Shown piece after piece: positions 1-10,256 of a stretch of DNA of 64,000 nucleotides. This DNA is from Cliona cf. orientalis (lineage: Eukaryota > Porifera > Demospongiae > Clionaida > Clionaidae): the NCBI GenBank assembly GCA_963930775.1, contig OZ005694.1:2604001-2668000 (forward strand), read 5' to 3'. Every line of letters starts with the position of its first letter. Position 1 is the stretch's first letter. A program made the translations under genes and the position numbers. The notes beneath the pieces are model-generated. The model did no database searches and was not told the origin of the DNA. It saw only the letters and a list, made by a program, of their open reading frames with translations.

Positions 1-211
1 TAGGTGCTTTCCAGAGGGAGGCGATTCTATTCTAAGCGTCTTTTCTTGGGACCCCTTGCGAGCGAAGCTGCAAGACAAGTAATGAATGCTTTAGCTAGGT
101 GATTGACAAAGTCACATGATTAGGCAGGATGTGCATGTGCGCTAGCTTGCTCTCTGCGCATGCGCACAAATACGTAGGTAAAGGTCGTCGACCACACATG
201 CACAATAATAG
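1..211. other. Left-edge non-coding sequence
   Basis: No gene supported. AT-rich sequence with short GC-rich patches. It ends at the 7-bp target duplication ATAATAG (205-211) of the element that follows. Confidence 0.5.
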
Positions 212-447
212 CAAGGGCTTATAGACCCCAAAGGGGGAGAGGGCATGTATCTGGCACCTGGCAAACTTCAAATCCATAGGCTAAAAATAGTAAAATCTAC
301 ATTATCAGTCCATAGCACTAATGCAGTCCAGACAGCAGCTGTTACTATAATTAGTTACAAACCACTGTCTGATTTGAACTTTGCTAGGGACACTATCATG
401 TATGGCAGTTACATGCCCTCTCCCCCTTTGGGGTCTATAAGCCCTTG
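212..447. mobile_element. MITE, 38-bp perfect terminal inverted repeats, 7-bp TSD
   Basis: The left end (212-249, starting CAAGGGCTTATAGACCCC) is repeated as a perfect reverse complement at 410-447. The direct repeat ATAATAG flanks both sides (205-211 and 448-454), as expected of a target-site duplication. The 236-bp interior has no convincing coding potential, so this is a non-autonomous DNA transposon. Its terminus resembles that of the element at 58988-59113 (CAAGGGCTTAT). Confidence 0.9.
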
Positions 448-454
448 ATAATAG

Positions 455-863
455 TAGGAGTGAGCGAGCGAAGCGAGCTCACTCCTTGTAATATTATAAT
501 ATTATAATATTATACGCGTGCTAGGAAACGCATTCCCTATCCAATATTATTAAAGAGCCAGCCCCAACCAAATCTCAGAAGCCACCATGTTGAAACAGCC
601 TCAGAGGTTATAGAGACAAATTTTTCTGGGGGAGCATGTACCCCCAGACCCACCTAATATAATAGCTAATGAACACCATTATTGTTTGGGGATGAAAAAA
701 AAACACTTCAAGTATTACTATTGGGCTTTGTCCCCCTTTAACTCCGCAATCATTGTGTTTGCCCCCCTTATCAAAAATCCTAAATGAAACTCTGATACGT
801 AATATTTGCCTAGCTAGCTTAATATCCACTGCACTGCCAACTTATCCCCTTAATGGTTACTTA
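455..863. other. Non-coding spacer with small palindromes
   Basis: Contains a GC-rich palindrome around 457-486 (GAGTGAGC and GCTCACTC arms) followed directly by an alternating AT palindrome (about 488-515, ATATTATAAT repeats). No gene seen. It lies downstream of the minus-strand peptide gene and may hold its 3' UTR; no AATAAA was found close to the stop. Confidence 0.4.
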
Positions 864-1082
864 CTAGCCGGGACAAGGCTCACAGTGTCCATTCCAACCA
901 TTTATGCCATAAGCTGCAGCACCAAGGTCACAGCATTCATAAGGATATTGTTTGGTGTTGAAGCCATTGTGGCAAGTTCCATCACTCCGTTGGTAGTTAC
1001 TGTAGCAGCTGACGCTGGATTCAACAATATTCACAAGGAGAATCAGGGCAAAAAGAGAAACCACAATCTTCATTGTCTTCAT
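864..1082 (-). CDS. Small secreted TB-domain-like cysteine-rich peptide
   Basis: A 72-residue single-exon ORF. Residues 1-22 form a classic signal peptide (MKTMK, then a hydrophobic core, cut near VES). The mature part has six cysteines: C26-x10-C37-x12-C50-C51-x15-C67-x2-C70, followed by PG-stop. The order C, G-x-C, paired Cys, LG, W, then HCEPCP resembles the TB (8-Cys, fibrillin/LTBP) domain, in which a CCC triplet and CExCP are diagnostic; here the triplet is CCD and the eighth Cys is absent. TB domains are normally part of large matrix proteins, so a free-standing secreted one is unusual. The ATG at 1082 was chosen because in-frame upstream codons include only TTG; ATG at 1073 is an alternative. 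A TATA box lies about 90 bp upstream. The TB assignment is by eye; it could be another Cys-rich fold. Confidence 0.75.
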   Translation of the reverse strand: MKTMKIVVSLFALILLVNIVESSVSCYSNYQRSDGTCHNGFNTKQYPYECCDLGAAAYGINGWNGHCEPCPG

Positions 1083-1170
1083 TGTGCACAAATGTTACTG
1101 AATCGTACAATTCGAAATCATCCAAGAAAGAGAATGTTGCTTTGAGGTGGCTGCATGCAGGAGCTAGTTC

Positions 1171-1180
1171 CTTTATATAG
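1171..1180 (-). promoter_or_regulatory. TATA box of the small Cys-rich peptide gene
   Basis: On the minus strand this reads CTATATAAAG. A start site about 30 bp downstream (near 1145) would give a 5' UTR of about 60 bp before the ATG at 1082. Confidence 0.6.
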
Positions 1181-1182
1181 TC

Positions 1183-2466
1183 TCCAACAGTGACTCGATA
1201 TAGCTACTATAATGTCATACTATCTAGCTATAGCTGCATGTAAATGCATAATAATTTATTGTTTAAGCAAACTTCATCTTGTGTTTCCATTGTTAACAAA
1301 AGCTGACTTGTAGGCAGTGATGTCTAATTACCCTGTGCTGTGAATGCTTTAAATTTCATGTAATGCTAATTGTTTCAATCAGTAACACAAATAATGATGT
1401 AAAATTTAATGTTCCAGCGCTTTCTCAGCTGTCACATATACAAATCCATTAAACCAAGTCATGCAAACAATATTACAATACTTGTGCAAAGCCAATTAAT
1501 GTGACTGTCTATGGATGTATTTTAATTAGCTGTGGAAGAATTTATTTGTGTTACGGTTAATTTGTATAGCCAGTGTCAAGACAGTAATGGAGCAGAAGGC
1601 ATAATAGAGATAGATATCGCTACCTGCAGCAGGCAAAGCTGATGAAAAAAAGGATAAAATTTCGTTGTTAGTGTGAACTTTATTCTATAGTCACAAAACC
1701 TTTTTCTCTTTCCTACGACAAGTAGCATGCATGCAACCCAACTCAAAAAAGGTTATGGTATGTAGATGTGGTGTATCGCCCCCCGAAATTGATGAAAATT
1801 TTTAATGTTGCTTAGAATTACGGCGAACATTATATAGCTTTGCACTGGAGGGAGCACATATTTACCCCTCCAGCAGTGCATGCCCACGTACCCCTTGGGC
1901 TGCTTGTCAGCCCATTAATCCAGCTATAGCTACCTCACCTGTATCCACCGCAAACGTTTCAGCCAGATAGAATTGTGCCTGCATGTTTAATAGGCTAATT
2001 AAGCTCAATAAAAGTAGCTACTAGCTAAGCTTAGTAGTTGATTGGGCTTTCATTTACATTTGATTTGCAAGTGTTACATGATCATAACGGGAAATAAAAC
2101 ATCGTTGTGTCCATATGGGTTGTGCATGCATATGGTGGTGCTCCTATTTGAACTTTGTGATGAGGGAAATGTGGCCTAATTCTTGATCAGCTGATTGATC
2201 TGGGTACATAAATTTTATTGTGTTTAATTTCAAGCTGGATGTACTAAACATGCAAAAGGCATGTGCTGTTCATACAATCAATACCTGTGCATGCATGACC
2301 TCTTCATGACTGCATGCAAGATCTGCCTGCTCAACTTCATACTAATAATATTATTATTATGCAGTCTTATTTACAACACTCTATCTAACTAGATGGCTAC
2401 TACATGAATCCACAGAGAAACAAAAATAAGGTGGGGGAACAATGCAATGTGTTGTACAAAAGTGGC
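1183..2466. other. Intergenic, no gene seen
   Basis: AT-rich spacer between two minus-strand genes. It presumably contains the 3' UTR of the large gene to the right. An AATAAA on the minus strand near 2214 is a possible but distant poly(A) signal. No inverted-repeat element was delimited. Confidence 0.4.
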
Positions 2467-5400
2467 TTATGGCTTGGTGTAGACCTCCTTTGGCTCTGAA
2501 TTGAGATCTTCTGTAAATTCACTGGTTGCCATATCCACCACAGTGGAGCTTGTATTCATATACGAACTGGATGGTTTGTAGATCCTGTTGCTGTGATGCA
2601 TATGGTCAACTGTATCGAGAACATCGAATGCTTGGTGTACGCTATCACTCCTATAGTTGGATGAGGCATGATGAGTGCACTTTATTATCATATTCTGGTC
2701 AATTTCTTCCAGGTACTCGGTCAATTTCATAATAATCACGTTCTTCTCATAATATCTTGAATACAGCCCCTGATTCACATATCTAAACACGTGGTAGAGC
2801 AATACAACCAGAAGCTGTACAAACGTAATCGCAATGGATAGGTTTATCACTGCTTCCTGATTACCCCCTGCATCGGTTGTGTACCAGGTGAATATAGACA
2901 GTGCAATGAGGTTGAAGTAGGTTATAGTCTCCATTACGTTGACTAGGCAGTGCTTGTACATTCGGATACCAAACATGGCTATGTATAGGAAGAGGAAGCT
3001 TAGAATGAACGTTGTAGAGGACAGTGTGATTCTTGGGTCGCTGGAAGGGTTAAATGCTGAAATGAGATAGATGCTGACTCGGATCATTAGCAGCAAGCCA
3101 GTCCAGTAGCGATGAGTTGAAGTGTATGGGATAGAGTACATCTCCATGAAATAGTTGAGTTTTTGATTCCTGAGCACTTGAAACCGTTTTGTTGGGCAAC
3201 GAAGAAGCCACTGATACGAGAACAGCAAGACAGTGTAGATAAGTGCAGCTGAAAGTATAATGATGGCAGTCACAAAGAGTAAGATATGCTTGCTTGCAAT
3301 GTACTCAATGGTAGCATCAGGAAGCCAGACATACTCTCTGTGACCATTTGAATACCTCAGAATCCCACTTGAAAATACTGTGATTATTATCTGTAGGAAT
3401 TTAGTGTACGAGAGCAAGACCAGAGTGGCTAGAGTTGCTACAGGATCCTTCTTTCCAATCAGATGCCCAAACCTGTCGGAACAGTGACTTAGTTTCATGA
3501 TTATTGCCACAAGGAAAATAATGTATAGAGGAAAGGCAAGCTGAAGCCATGTCTTGACATAAGTATCCATTCCATTGTAGAAGCAGGTGTCAAATCCAAT
3601 GTCAAAATTCAGCCATGAAATGAATATTGTGGCAAAATTTACTTCTGATGTTTGGAATATTGCACTCCTGTTAGCTGCAACAATGTTGGCATAGAAGACT
3701 ATGGCATTGAGTGTACCCACAGCTACAGTCAAGTTCAACACTAGCAGTAAGCAGACCAATGCTATGCCTGCTAGTATGAAAGCCACAATTATTGCTGCCA
3801 TTGACCAAGGCCAATATGATGGGCATTGCAAACAGCGTGAGCTACCTAAAGACACACTGAGACCTGGTTGACAGGTACCACACAGAATTCCAGAACGATT
3901 TGATGCACATTGCACGTCAGATCCATTAGGAGTATTCAAGTTTATGGTGATATTTGATCCTTTTGGGTGGCAGTAGTCAAATGGACAGTTGGGATAAATG
4001 AGATACTCCTCGGTGGACTCAATGTAGGTTATCCAAAAGTTATCATTTCTGATTATGGATCTAGTTCCAACATCACATTCTGCATTGTACGGTCTGAGCA
4101 CTTTATGGCACACACAGGTGCACTTTTCACTCTTGGAATTCTGAAAGCCAAGAGGGCAAGAGCAGGTGACGTTAATGGTAACATTTCCTTTTGACATTTC
4201 TGTGTCATTACACGGTCCCCTCATGGAAAGTAATAGATTTTCTAGACCAAGAGTAGTGAACAATTCAACACTGAAGTTGAGCTTGGTACAATTTTTACTG
4301 ATGTGCTGGATCACTTCATCTTGACGTAGGCCTGATGTTGTCGATGTTAGTGAGCAGTCAAATGTAGCGCTTACTCCATGAGAGACCTGATCCAAAGCTA
4401 TGATTTCTACTGAGAATGATCCCTCAGTTTCCACTTGAATGGAGTCTGGTCTATAAGTACAGTTGTGTACACCATTTATACAATAGCAAACTTGAACTGG
4501 GAGGGAGCTGACAGTATCATATAATTCAATGTTACTAGATTCACGTAAACTTATTAACCCTGTTGGAGCATTTGAAAGATTTGGCACACACCGATCCAGA
4601 AATCCTCCAAACAGATCACTACCTGATACACCAGCAAAATTATCTTCAAATTCAAAGAAAATTGATATGAAAAAACATTCAGTTATTGCAGCTCCAGGTG
4701 ATACGCAGAACTCTTTATTGCTGCTATCATTCACATACATGGCTCCTCCATGGTAGGTTGCAATGTTTGATGTGAAATTGACAGTATCGTTAGATGCTGA
4801 CAATCCATGGAGTCTATCGTTTCCTTCTAAAGTGATTCCTCCTCCATTTTCAGCTCTATTATTGACAAAATGGACCGTTCCATTAATCATAATGGATGAA
4901 TTTGAGACATGTAGTCCACCACCTGATAATTTGGCAGTATTGTTAACAAAGTGCGTATTCCTTCCTCTAACTTCGAATGTGGTATTCCTCAGATACATGC
5001 CACCTCCGCATACTGATGCCGAGTTGTTCCTCACTTTTAGAAAATTTGATATTTGCAAGTTACTATGAGCGGCATACACCGCTCCACCGTTACCATAGTT
5101 AGCTTGATTTTCACTGATAACCAAAGACGTACCATTAAGTGATGTTAATGTGACATGACTGCTTGACAAATACATCGCCCCTCCCGAATCATTTACACTG
5201 TTGTTGACTATGGACACAAACTCAGCTGAGATTTCTATTCCACTATTGTCAGCATGTATCACTCCTCCGCTTTGTGCTTTGTTTTTTGAAAATGAACAAT
5301 TGCTGCCACTAATTTTGAGAATTGTGTACATCAGTGAAGAAACGACTCCTCCATTACTCCTTGCTCTGTTAGAGTGGAAGCTACCATCTTTAAGTATTAC

Positions 5401-7647
5401 TCTGTTTTCACCTTGTAGGTACAACACTCCTCCATCTTGACCAACCGAGTTATTCATGAAGTTATCACAATCACTTGTTAAGTTATACCCATGAGTTAAA
5501 TACAAAGCTCCTCCTTTGTTCGTTGCATAATTAGAAAGAAGTGCATTGTGTGACATATTTAAGCTGTCGGCAGTAGACATAGCGATGGCTCCTCCACTCA
5601 TTGCCCTGTTGTTGTTAAAAGTGTTCCCTTCAATTTTGGCGCTGCGAACAGTACCTTTCATATGAAGTGCACCACCTAATTCTCTTGCACTATTTCCAGT
5701 AAAAGTGCTTCGTTTTAGTTCAATATTGCTTTCAGTAAATACGCAAATTGATCCTCCATTAAGTTCAGCCGTGTTTTTCGTGTAATTGCTTCCCAGATCT
5801 GTGAAAGAGGCATGATCACGTACAAACACTGCCCCTCCACTTATTTGTGCTGAATTCTGAAAGATCACGCACTCGTTTCTGAATGTGATTCTGCTTAGGT
5901 GAGATGCATACACAGCACCACCATTTCCATCTGCTGTGTTATCCCCAAAGTAGCTACTATGCACTGAAATCGTGTTATTGTCGTATGCAAATATGACACC
6001 CCCATCAGCATTTACACTGTTATTACTAAAGAGGCTGTTGTACACAACTATATTGCAAAGGTAGTTGGCATAGAGAACTCCACCAAAATAGTCTGCACTA
6101 TTATTGCTGAATGAACTCCCATCGATAGTCACTGTACTTAAATAAAATGCATGTAAAACTCCTCCAATATAGCCAGCTTGATTTCGATCAAAAGTGGTGT
6201 TTACTACCGAGAGTGTGCTGCTGTAAAATACGTGGAACACTCCACCTGCATTCCCCACTTCACTGTTACTGAACTGGCTATTGTGAATAGTGGCGCTGCT
6301 ATAGTAGTATGTGTACACAACCCCACCACCGTAACGTGCTGAGTTACTGTCGAATGTGCTGTCTTTTACAGTAATGGAGCTATTGGACATTGCATACATT
6401 ACTCCACCGTCATTTTCAGCTGTGTTTCTGACAAAGTTGCTATTCTCTACAACAATGGAGCTACCGTATCTTACATAGAGAACACCTCCTCCAAAACCTG
6501 CTTCACTATCAAAGCATGTTTCATCAAGACTAATAGTCATGCTAGAGTCTGTGGTACAAGTAGTCATAGTTGCTTTATTGTGGAAAAAAGTACCATTCTT
6601 TATAGTAACACTGCTACGATAGTCTGCATACATTACCCCTCCACTAAAGCCCACTTCACTGTGGGTGAACATACTCATATCTGAGTTGATCCTGCTACCA
6701 AAATATGCAAATATGCTGCCACCAAAACTCCTTGCTCTATTGGAAGTAAACTCATTTTGGATGCCCTCAAATGTCCCTCTGAACAGTGCAATTGCCCCAC
6801 CACTGAACTCAGATGTATTGTTATCAAAGGAGCTATTGTGAGCCATGACAGTGCAACCACTATCGATAAATAAAACGCCACCATTACAGCAATCATCCGT
6901 GCAATCAGCAGCACTATTACCGATAAATGTGCTATCGTTGATGATCACGGTGCTACCAACTTGTACAAAAATTACGCCACCCAGTTGTGCTGAATTGTTA
7001 GCGAAGTGGCTTTCATTAATGGTGAGGTTGCTGTTGGTGACAACCAGTGCTCCCCCTATTCTGGCACTGTGGGAGAGTATGTGAACTAGACTATATGGAT
7101 GGTCCACTTCTTCAAGAAATTGCACTGAGCTTTTAAAGGTGGCAGTGCTATAGGCCACAAACGAGCTTCTCAAAATATTTGCATTTCTTATTTGATTGAA
7201 CGTAAGTGCAGAACCGTTTGCATTTTCACCATTAAATATCGAGTTCTCCAGGATAAACTGATTTACCATTTCAATTGCCAGACTACAATCAATGAAGCTT
7301 AATCCACTGATTCTCAATTGATTAATGCTAGCAAAGATCATTCTAGCGTTATTCCTGCAAGTTATTGTGACATCTTGAAACGTCTCATTACTCGTTTGTA
7401 GAAGAATGACATTGTGTATACCTGTTACTGTTAGTTCACTATCAAGGTAGTGAACTCCTTCTTGGAAAGTAAGACTTTGAGTCGTATTTGCGTCAAAGGA
7501 GCTACTGATATTATTAGCTGCTATAACGGATAATTTTAGACAGGTTTCTCCATCGTTGCAGTGAGTATGAACAATGTGTTGTTCCTGATGACTAACACTC
7601 ACTATCATTAAACTTGAGAGAAGCTTTAGCAGAGAATGAAATGACAT
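2467..7647 (-). CDS. Giant intronless beta-helix (Pmp-like) protein with C-terminal multi-pass membrane domain
   Basis: A 1,726-residue ORF in a single exon. The chosen ATG (7647) gives a signal peptide (MSFHSLLKLLSSLMIVSVS); the reading frame stays open upstream without a better start. Residues about 196-970 hold 28 units of roughly 23-30 residues with a GG(A/V/G/S) motif followed by hydrophobic residues, alternating with F-x2-N-x-A motifs: the hallmark of Chlamydia-type polymorphic membrane protein repeats, predicted to form a right-handed parallel beta-helix. Many NxS/T sites fit an extracellular domain. A Cys-rich segment (about 1155-1270, with CxCxC and GxLCGxCxPG) links to 8-9 hydrophobic segments (about 1274-1625) and a roughly 90-residue cytoplasmic tail rich in Ser/Thr. 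Function unknown; a surface receptor or adhesion role is inference. A single 5.2-kb exon beside intron-rich genes is notable. Confidence 0.85.
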   Translation of the reverse strand: MSFHSLLKLLSSLMIVSVSHQEQHIVHTHCNDGETCLKLSVIAANNISSSFDANTTQSLTFQEGVHYLDSELTVTGIHNVILLQTSNETFQDVTITCRNNARMIFASINQLRISGLSFIDCSLAIEMVNQFILENSIFNGENANGSALTFNQIRNANILRSSFVAYSTATFKSSVQFLEEVDHPYSLVHILSHSARIGGALVVTNSNLTINESHFANNSAQLGGVIFVQVGSTVIINDSTFIGNSAADCTDDCCNGGVLFIDSGCTVMAHNSSFDNNTSEFSGGAIALFRGTFEGIQNEFTSNRARSFGGSIFAYFGSRINSDMSMFTHSEVGFSGGVMYADYRSSVTIKNGTFFHNKATMTTCTTDSSMTISLDETCFDSEAGFGGGVLYVRYGSSIVVENSNFVRNTAENDGGVMYAMSNSSITVKDSTFDSNSARYGGGVVYTYYYSSATIHNSQFSNSEVGNAGGVFHVFYSSTLSVVNTTFDRNQAGYIGGVLHAFYLSTVTIDGSSFSNNSADYFGGVLYANYLCNIVVYNSLFSNNSVNADGGVIFAYDNNTISVHSSYFGDNTADGNGGAVYASHLSRITFRNECVIFQNSAQISGGAVFVRDHASFTDLGSNYTKNTAELNGGSICVFTESNIELKRSTFTGNSARELGGALHMKGTVRSAKIEGNTFNNNRAMSGGAIAMSTADSLNMSHNALLSNYATNKGGALYLTHGYNLTSDCDNFMNNSVGQDGGVLYLQGENRVILKDGSFHSNRARSNGGVVSSLMYTILKISGSNCSFSKNKAQSGGVIHADNSGIEISAEFVSIVNNSVNDSGGAMYLSSSHVTLTSLNGTSLVISENQANYGNGGAVYAAHSNLQISNFLKVRNNSASVCGGGMYLRNTTFEVRGRNTHFVNNTAKLSGGGLHVSNSSIMINGTVHFVNNRAENGGGITLEGNDRLHGLSASNDTVNFTSNIATYHGGAMYVNDSSNKEFCVSPGAAITECFFISIFFEFEDNFAGVSGSDLFGGFLDRCVPNLSNAPTGLISLRESSNIELYDTVSSLPVQVCYCINGVHNCTYRPDSIQVETEGSFSVEIIALDQVSHGVSATFDCSLTSTTSGLRQDEVIQHISKNCTKLNFSVELFTTLGLENLLLSMRGPCNDTEMSKGNVTINVTCSCPLGFQNSKSEKCTCVCHKVLRPYNAECDVGTRSIIRNDNFWITYIESTEEYLIYPNCPFDYCHPKGSNITINLNTPNGSDVQCASNRSGILCGTCQPGLSVSLGSSRCLQCPSYWPWSMAAIIVAFILAGIALVCLLLVLNLTVAVGTLNAIVFYANIVAANRSAIFQTSEVNFATIFISWLNFDIGFDTCFYNGMDTYVKTWLQLAFPLYIIFLVAIIMKLSHCSDRFGHLIGKKDPVATLATLVLLSYTKFLQIIITVFSSGILRYSNGHREYVWLPDATIEYIASKHILLFVTAIIILSAALIYTVLLFSYQWLLRCPTKRFQVLRNQKLNYFMEMYSIPYTSTHRYWTGLLLMIRVSIYLISAFNPSSDPRITLSSTTFILSFLFLYIAMFGIRMYKHCLVNVMETITYFNLIALSIFTWYTTDAGGNQEAVINLSIAITFVQLLVVLLYHVFRYVNQGLYSRYYEKNVIIMKLTEYLEEIDQNMIIKCTHHASSNYRSDSVHQAFDVLDTVDHMHHSNRIYKPSSSYMNTSSTVVDMATSEFTEDLNSEPKEVYTKP

Positions 7648-8463
7648 AGCTGTATTGAAGAAGATACATTTCTCACTCTCTCTGTATACTTTATTAGTGC
7701 ATTGCATCCTCGTGCAGTCACCATGCACTCAGCAATCCACTATGATTAAATTAGCACAATTACAAGTACAAAATCAAGTGCAGATCTAGCAAGGTCAGCC
7801 AACATGCACCACATGCGTGCTAGCGCTGAATCATGCATCATGCAATGCCACCTAAAGAAAGCCATCAAGCTGAGTATCCAAGATGTTTAAAGTTGCTAAA
7901 TTAATTATTGCTCTTCGACTACTTTAGAGATATCATGCACATGCATGCATGTATGGTGTACTATCGATATCGTTATCGCACTATTTATCAATTTTCTATC
8001 AAAAGCTAGAAGGCAGACAATGATCAAAAGTTGCCATAATAATAATTATCTCCTCGACTGTTAAATGATGGCATGAGAAATCTGTGCTAAAAAATAAGAA
8101 AGCCCATGATACCTGGTACTTATTCCTTGGAAATGGTGATAGTGTGGTATACGTACTAATAATATTATTAATAATTTTGCGCAATTCAAGCATACACAGT
8201 AACAAAAAGAACAATAATAATACCATTAACTTACTTGACTTTGCATTGGAAGAGTTGAGCGATTGCTGCTGAATTTCTGCAAATATGCGTGAGTGATCCA
8301 AATTTATCTTGTGGAGCTGTCCTGTTTTGCATACTTGCTCATCTAGTTTACAATAGCGTAAGTTTTGTTTATGCTTTCATTTCTTGCTGACTGTCACATA
8401 CTGTTGACAATAACAAGCATCTGATTGCTTTCTGCAATGCAGGCCACCAACTGTTATTTGTAC
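7648..8463. other. 5' flank of the giant gene, no gene seen
   Basis: Contains the 5' UTR and promoter of the beta-helix gene. The minus-strand tract at 7680-7695 (AATAAAGTATAC) is the only weak TATA candidate. The short open frames at 8000-8300 are AT-rich and lack splice or homology support. Confidence 0.35.
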
Positions 8464-8973
8464 ACCTGGACACTGGTAGTTGAAAATAACACAAGTTTAC
8501 AAAGATTTTAATTATGCTAAAGTTTCTCATATATTCTAACTTGTTGATAAAAACAATTTGTCTTGGTATTCCTGTCATGTTAAAAACATAATAATACTAT
8601 GCAATCAAGAATGTGATGGCCATGGACCAGTAAGATGTACATTATTATTATACAGGGGTGGATTGCGAAACGGATTCATCTATCAAAGAGCGAAAAGGAA
8701 ATTTGAATTACAGTGATCAGATCCATAAAGAGAGTTACTGTAGTGTAAAGACCTTGAGATGCTTCTTTGTGGAGCATTCAACTACATAGCTATAGCTACA
8801 GCTTAGATCAAATTGCTCTGAGAGTGGTTTAGTTAACTGATACTCATAGTTTCATATTTCAAGCAGGATAGTATACAATAATAATAGCATCATTGTAGTG
8901 ATCTGCATGTGATCTATGTTTTGGATTTAATATGAACTCCTAAACTGAAAGAGGGTGATATTATGCATATGTA

Positions 8974-9634
8974 GCGTAAAGTGCCAATTATCGACATACG
9001 GTTTTCTCCCGCGTGTGCTGTTGCTTAGGAACATCGCCTGAACTTCGAACTTGGACCAAAAGGTAGGGGGTCGCCAGGGCTACAAGTTCCTAAAGTCTCA
9101 GGGGGCTGCATATCAAAGTACGTCTGCAATGGCAATTTTAGCTTATAATTGCGAATGCCAGTTATCGACAGTCAGTACGTATTATCGGCACACCGTATAC
9201 TTTCAATACAATCAATTATCGTCACTTGGAGCTTTGTCATCACAGTGCATGCAATCCAAGAGTAAGAAAATTATATAAAAAATACTAGCAGGTGCATAAT
9301 CATGAGCTCTAACTACTGAGACAACTTCATGTTCATAGGTGAGCTTGCTCGATCTTTATCGTTTTTTCAATCTTGGCAGAAGCGCCTCGGGAACGGCACC
9401 ATCGCGTCTTTGCCCCTGTATTGAGAAAGTAAGACACTGTGAGGGTCATCTTATCACAAATGAAGCAAAACTTACCTTCAAAAGTCCAGCCTGAAGCACA
9501 GAAGCGAGTCGCGATCGACCACGCGAAGTTATTATTAAACGCGCCACGCCCACTGCCTATACTAAGGCCCTATGTCGATAATCGATACCCGTATTTCCGA
9601 TAGTTGATACCTGTCGGTAATTGGCACATTACGC
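8974..9634. mobile_element. MITE with TA target site (GCGTAA…TTACGC ends)
   Basis: The ends are inverted repeats of about 23 bp. The left reads GCGTAAAGTGCCAATTATCG and the right arm's reverse complement begins GCGTAATGTGCCAATTACCG. TA flanks each side (8972-8973 and 9635-9636), as in Tc1/mariner-type insertions. The interior carries several further ATTATCG-type motifs and no transposase frame. The right end lies 6 bp from the next element. Confidence 0.8.
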
Positions 9635-9640
9635 TAACAT

Positions 9641-10048
9641 CAAGAGTAAATAATAAGGAGGGGAAGAGAGTATCGAACGCGCTTATATACTCCGTACAAG
9701 ATGTTTTCGGAAAGTCACGCGCCAGGAATTCAAAAATTGACCAATCAGAGCGCTCGATTCAAATGGTAAGTTGTGGGCGTGGCCTCGAGTGCAAGCTAAC
9801 GCGAGCGCGATTTCGACCGAAAGCACGAGCAGATCACAATATAAAACGAGCGTTTATGAAGAATCTAGCATAAAACTCATGAAAAACGCCTCTATTCTTC
9901 TCAGTTCTAAGAAAAATCAAGTGTTTAGCACCTTGGGCTAGTCACGTGCGCACGGCGGCAAGTCACGTTACTTGCCGAAAACATATTACACGGGGTATAT
10001 AGCGCGTTCGACACTCTTCAAGTTCCCCTCCTTATTATTTACTCTTGG
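9641..10048. mobile_element. MITE with long (~55 bp) inverted ends and 6-bp TSD
   Basis: The left arm starting CAAGAGTAAATAATAAGG (9641 to about 9700) returns inverted at about 9990-10047 with one short indel. The direct repeat TAACAT flanks the element exactly (9635-9640 and 10049-10054). The interior is non-coding, with GC-rich patches and CACGTG. Confidence 0.88.
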
Positions 10049-10256
10049 TAACATGCACGTTATCTCTTAATTGTACAGCTGACGAAGGCTTCCAAGCTGA
10101 AATGTCCTGCATGTTCTTGAACTGTTGTGTGCTATGTCACGAAACCTCCATTAATGAATTGCTTTCTGAGCACCATTTTCATGTGGGTGCTCTATTATAG
10201 CAAGCCTGACAAAGATGTTCACAATTTTTTTGCTATCATGATAGCTACCATAATTG

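Larger units (their letters stand above)
8464..10240 (-). pseudogene. Decayed duplicate of the 3' end of the FNIP gene, split by two MITEs
   Basis: Four blocks match, in the same order and orientation, the 3' end of the FNIP gene: 8464-8540 with 13205-13277; 8933-8960 (CTCCTAAACTGAAAGAGGGT) with 13560-13585; 10147-10190 with 13795-13840, which is the last coding segment and stop; and 10198-10235 with 13983-14020, in the last intron. In this copy the stop codon region reads on (ATT AAT instead of ATT TAA). The MITEs 8974-9634 and 9641-10048 sit between blocks two and three. Similarity by eye is about 75-85%, so the duplication is old. Confidence 0.65.

Noticed and set aside
4529..7084. Several plus-strand open frames of 75-101 codons
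   Set aside because: They are antisense shadows of the repetitive beta-helix coding region and have no family features.
7648..7728. 27-residue upstream extension of the beta-helix protein
   Set aside because: It begins at a GTG codon and would bury the signal peptide; the ATG at 7647 puts the signal peptide at the N-terminus.
8000..8301. Hydrophobic 62- and 100-codon open frames on both strands
   Set aside because: AT-rich composition alone makes Leu/Ile-rich frames; no start context, splice sites or homology.
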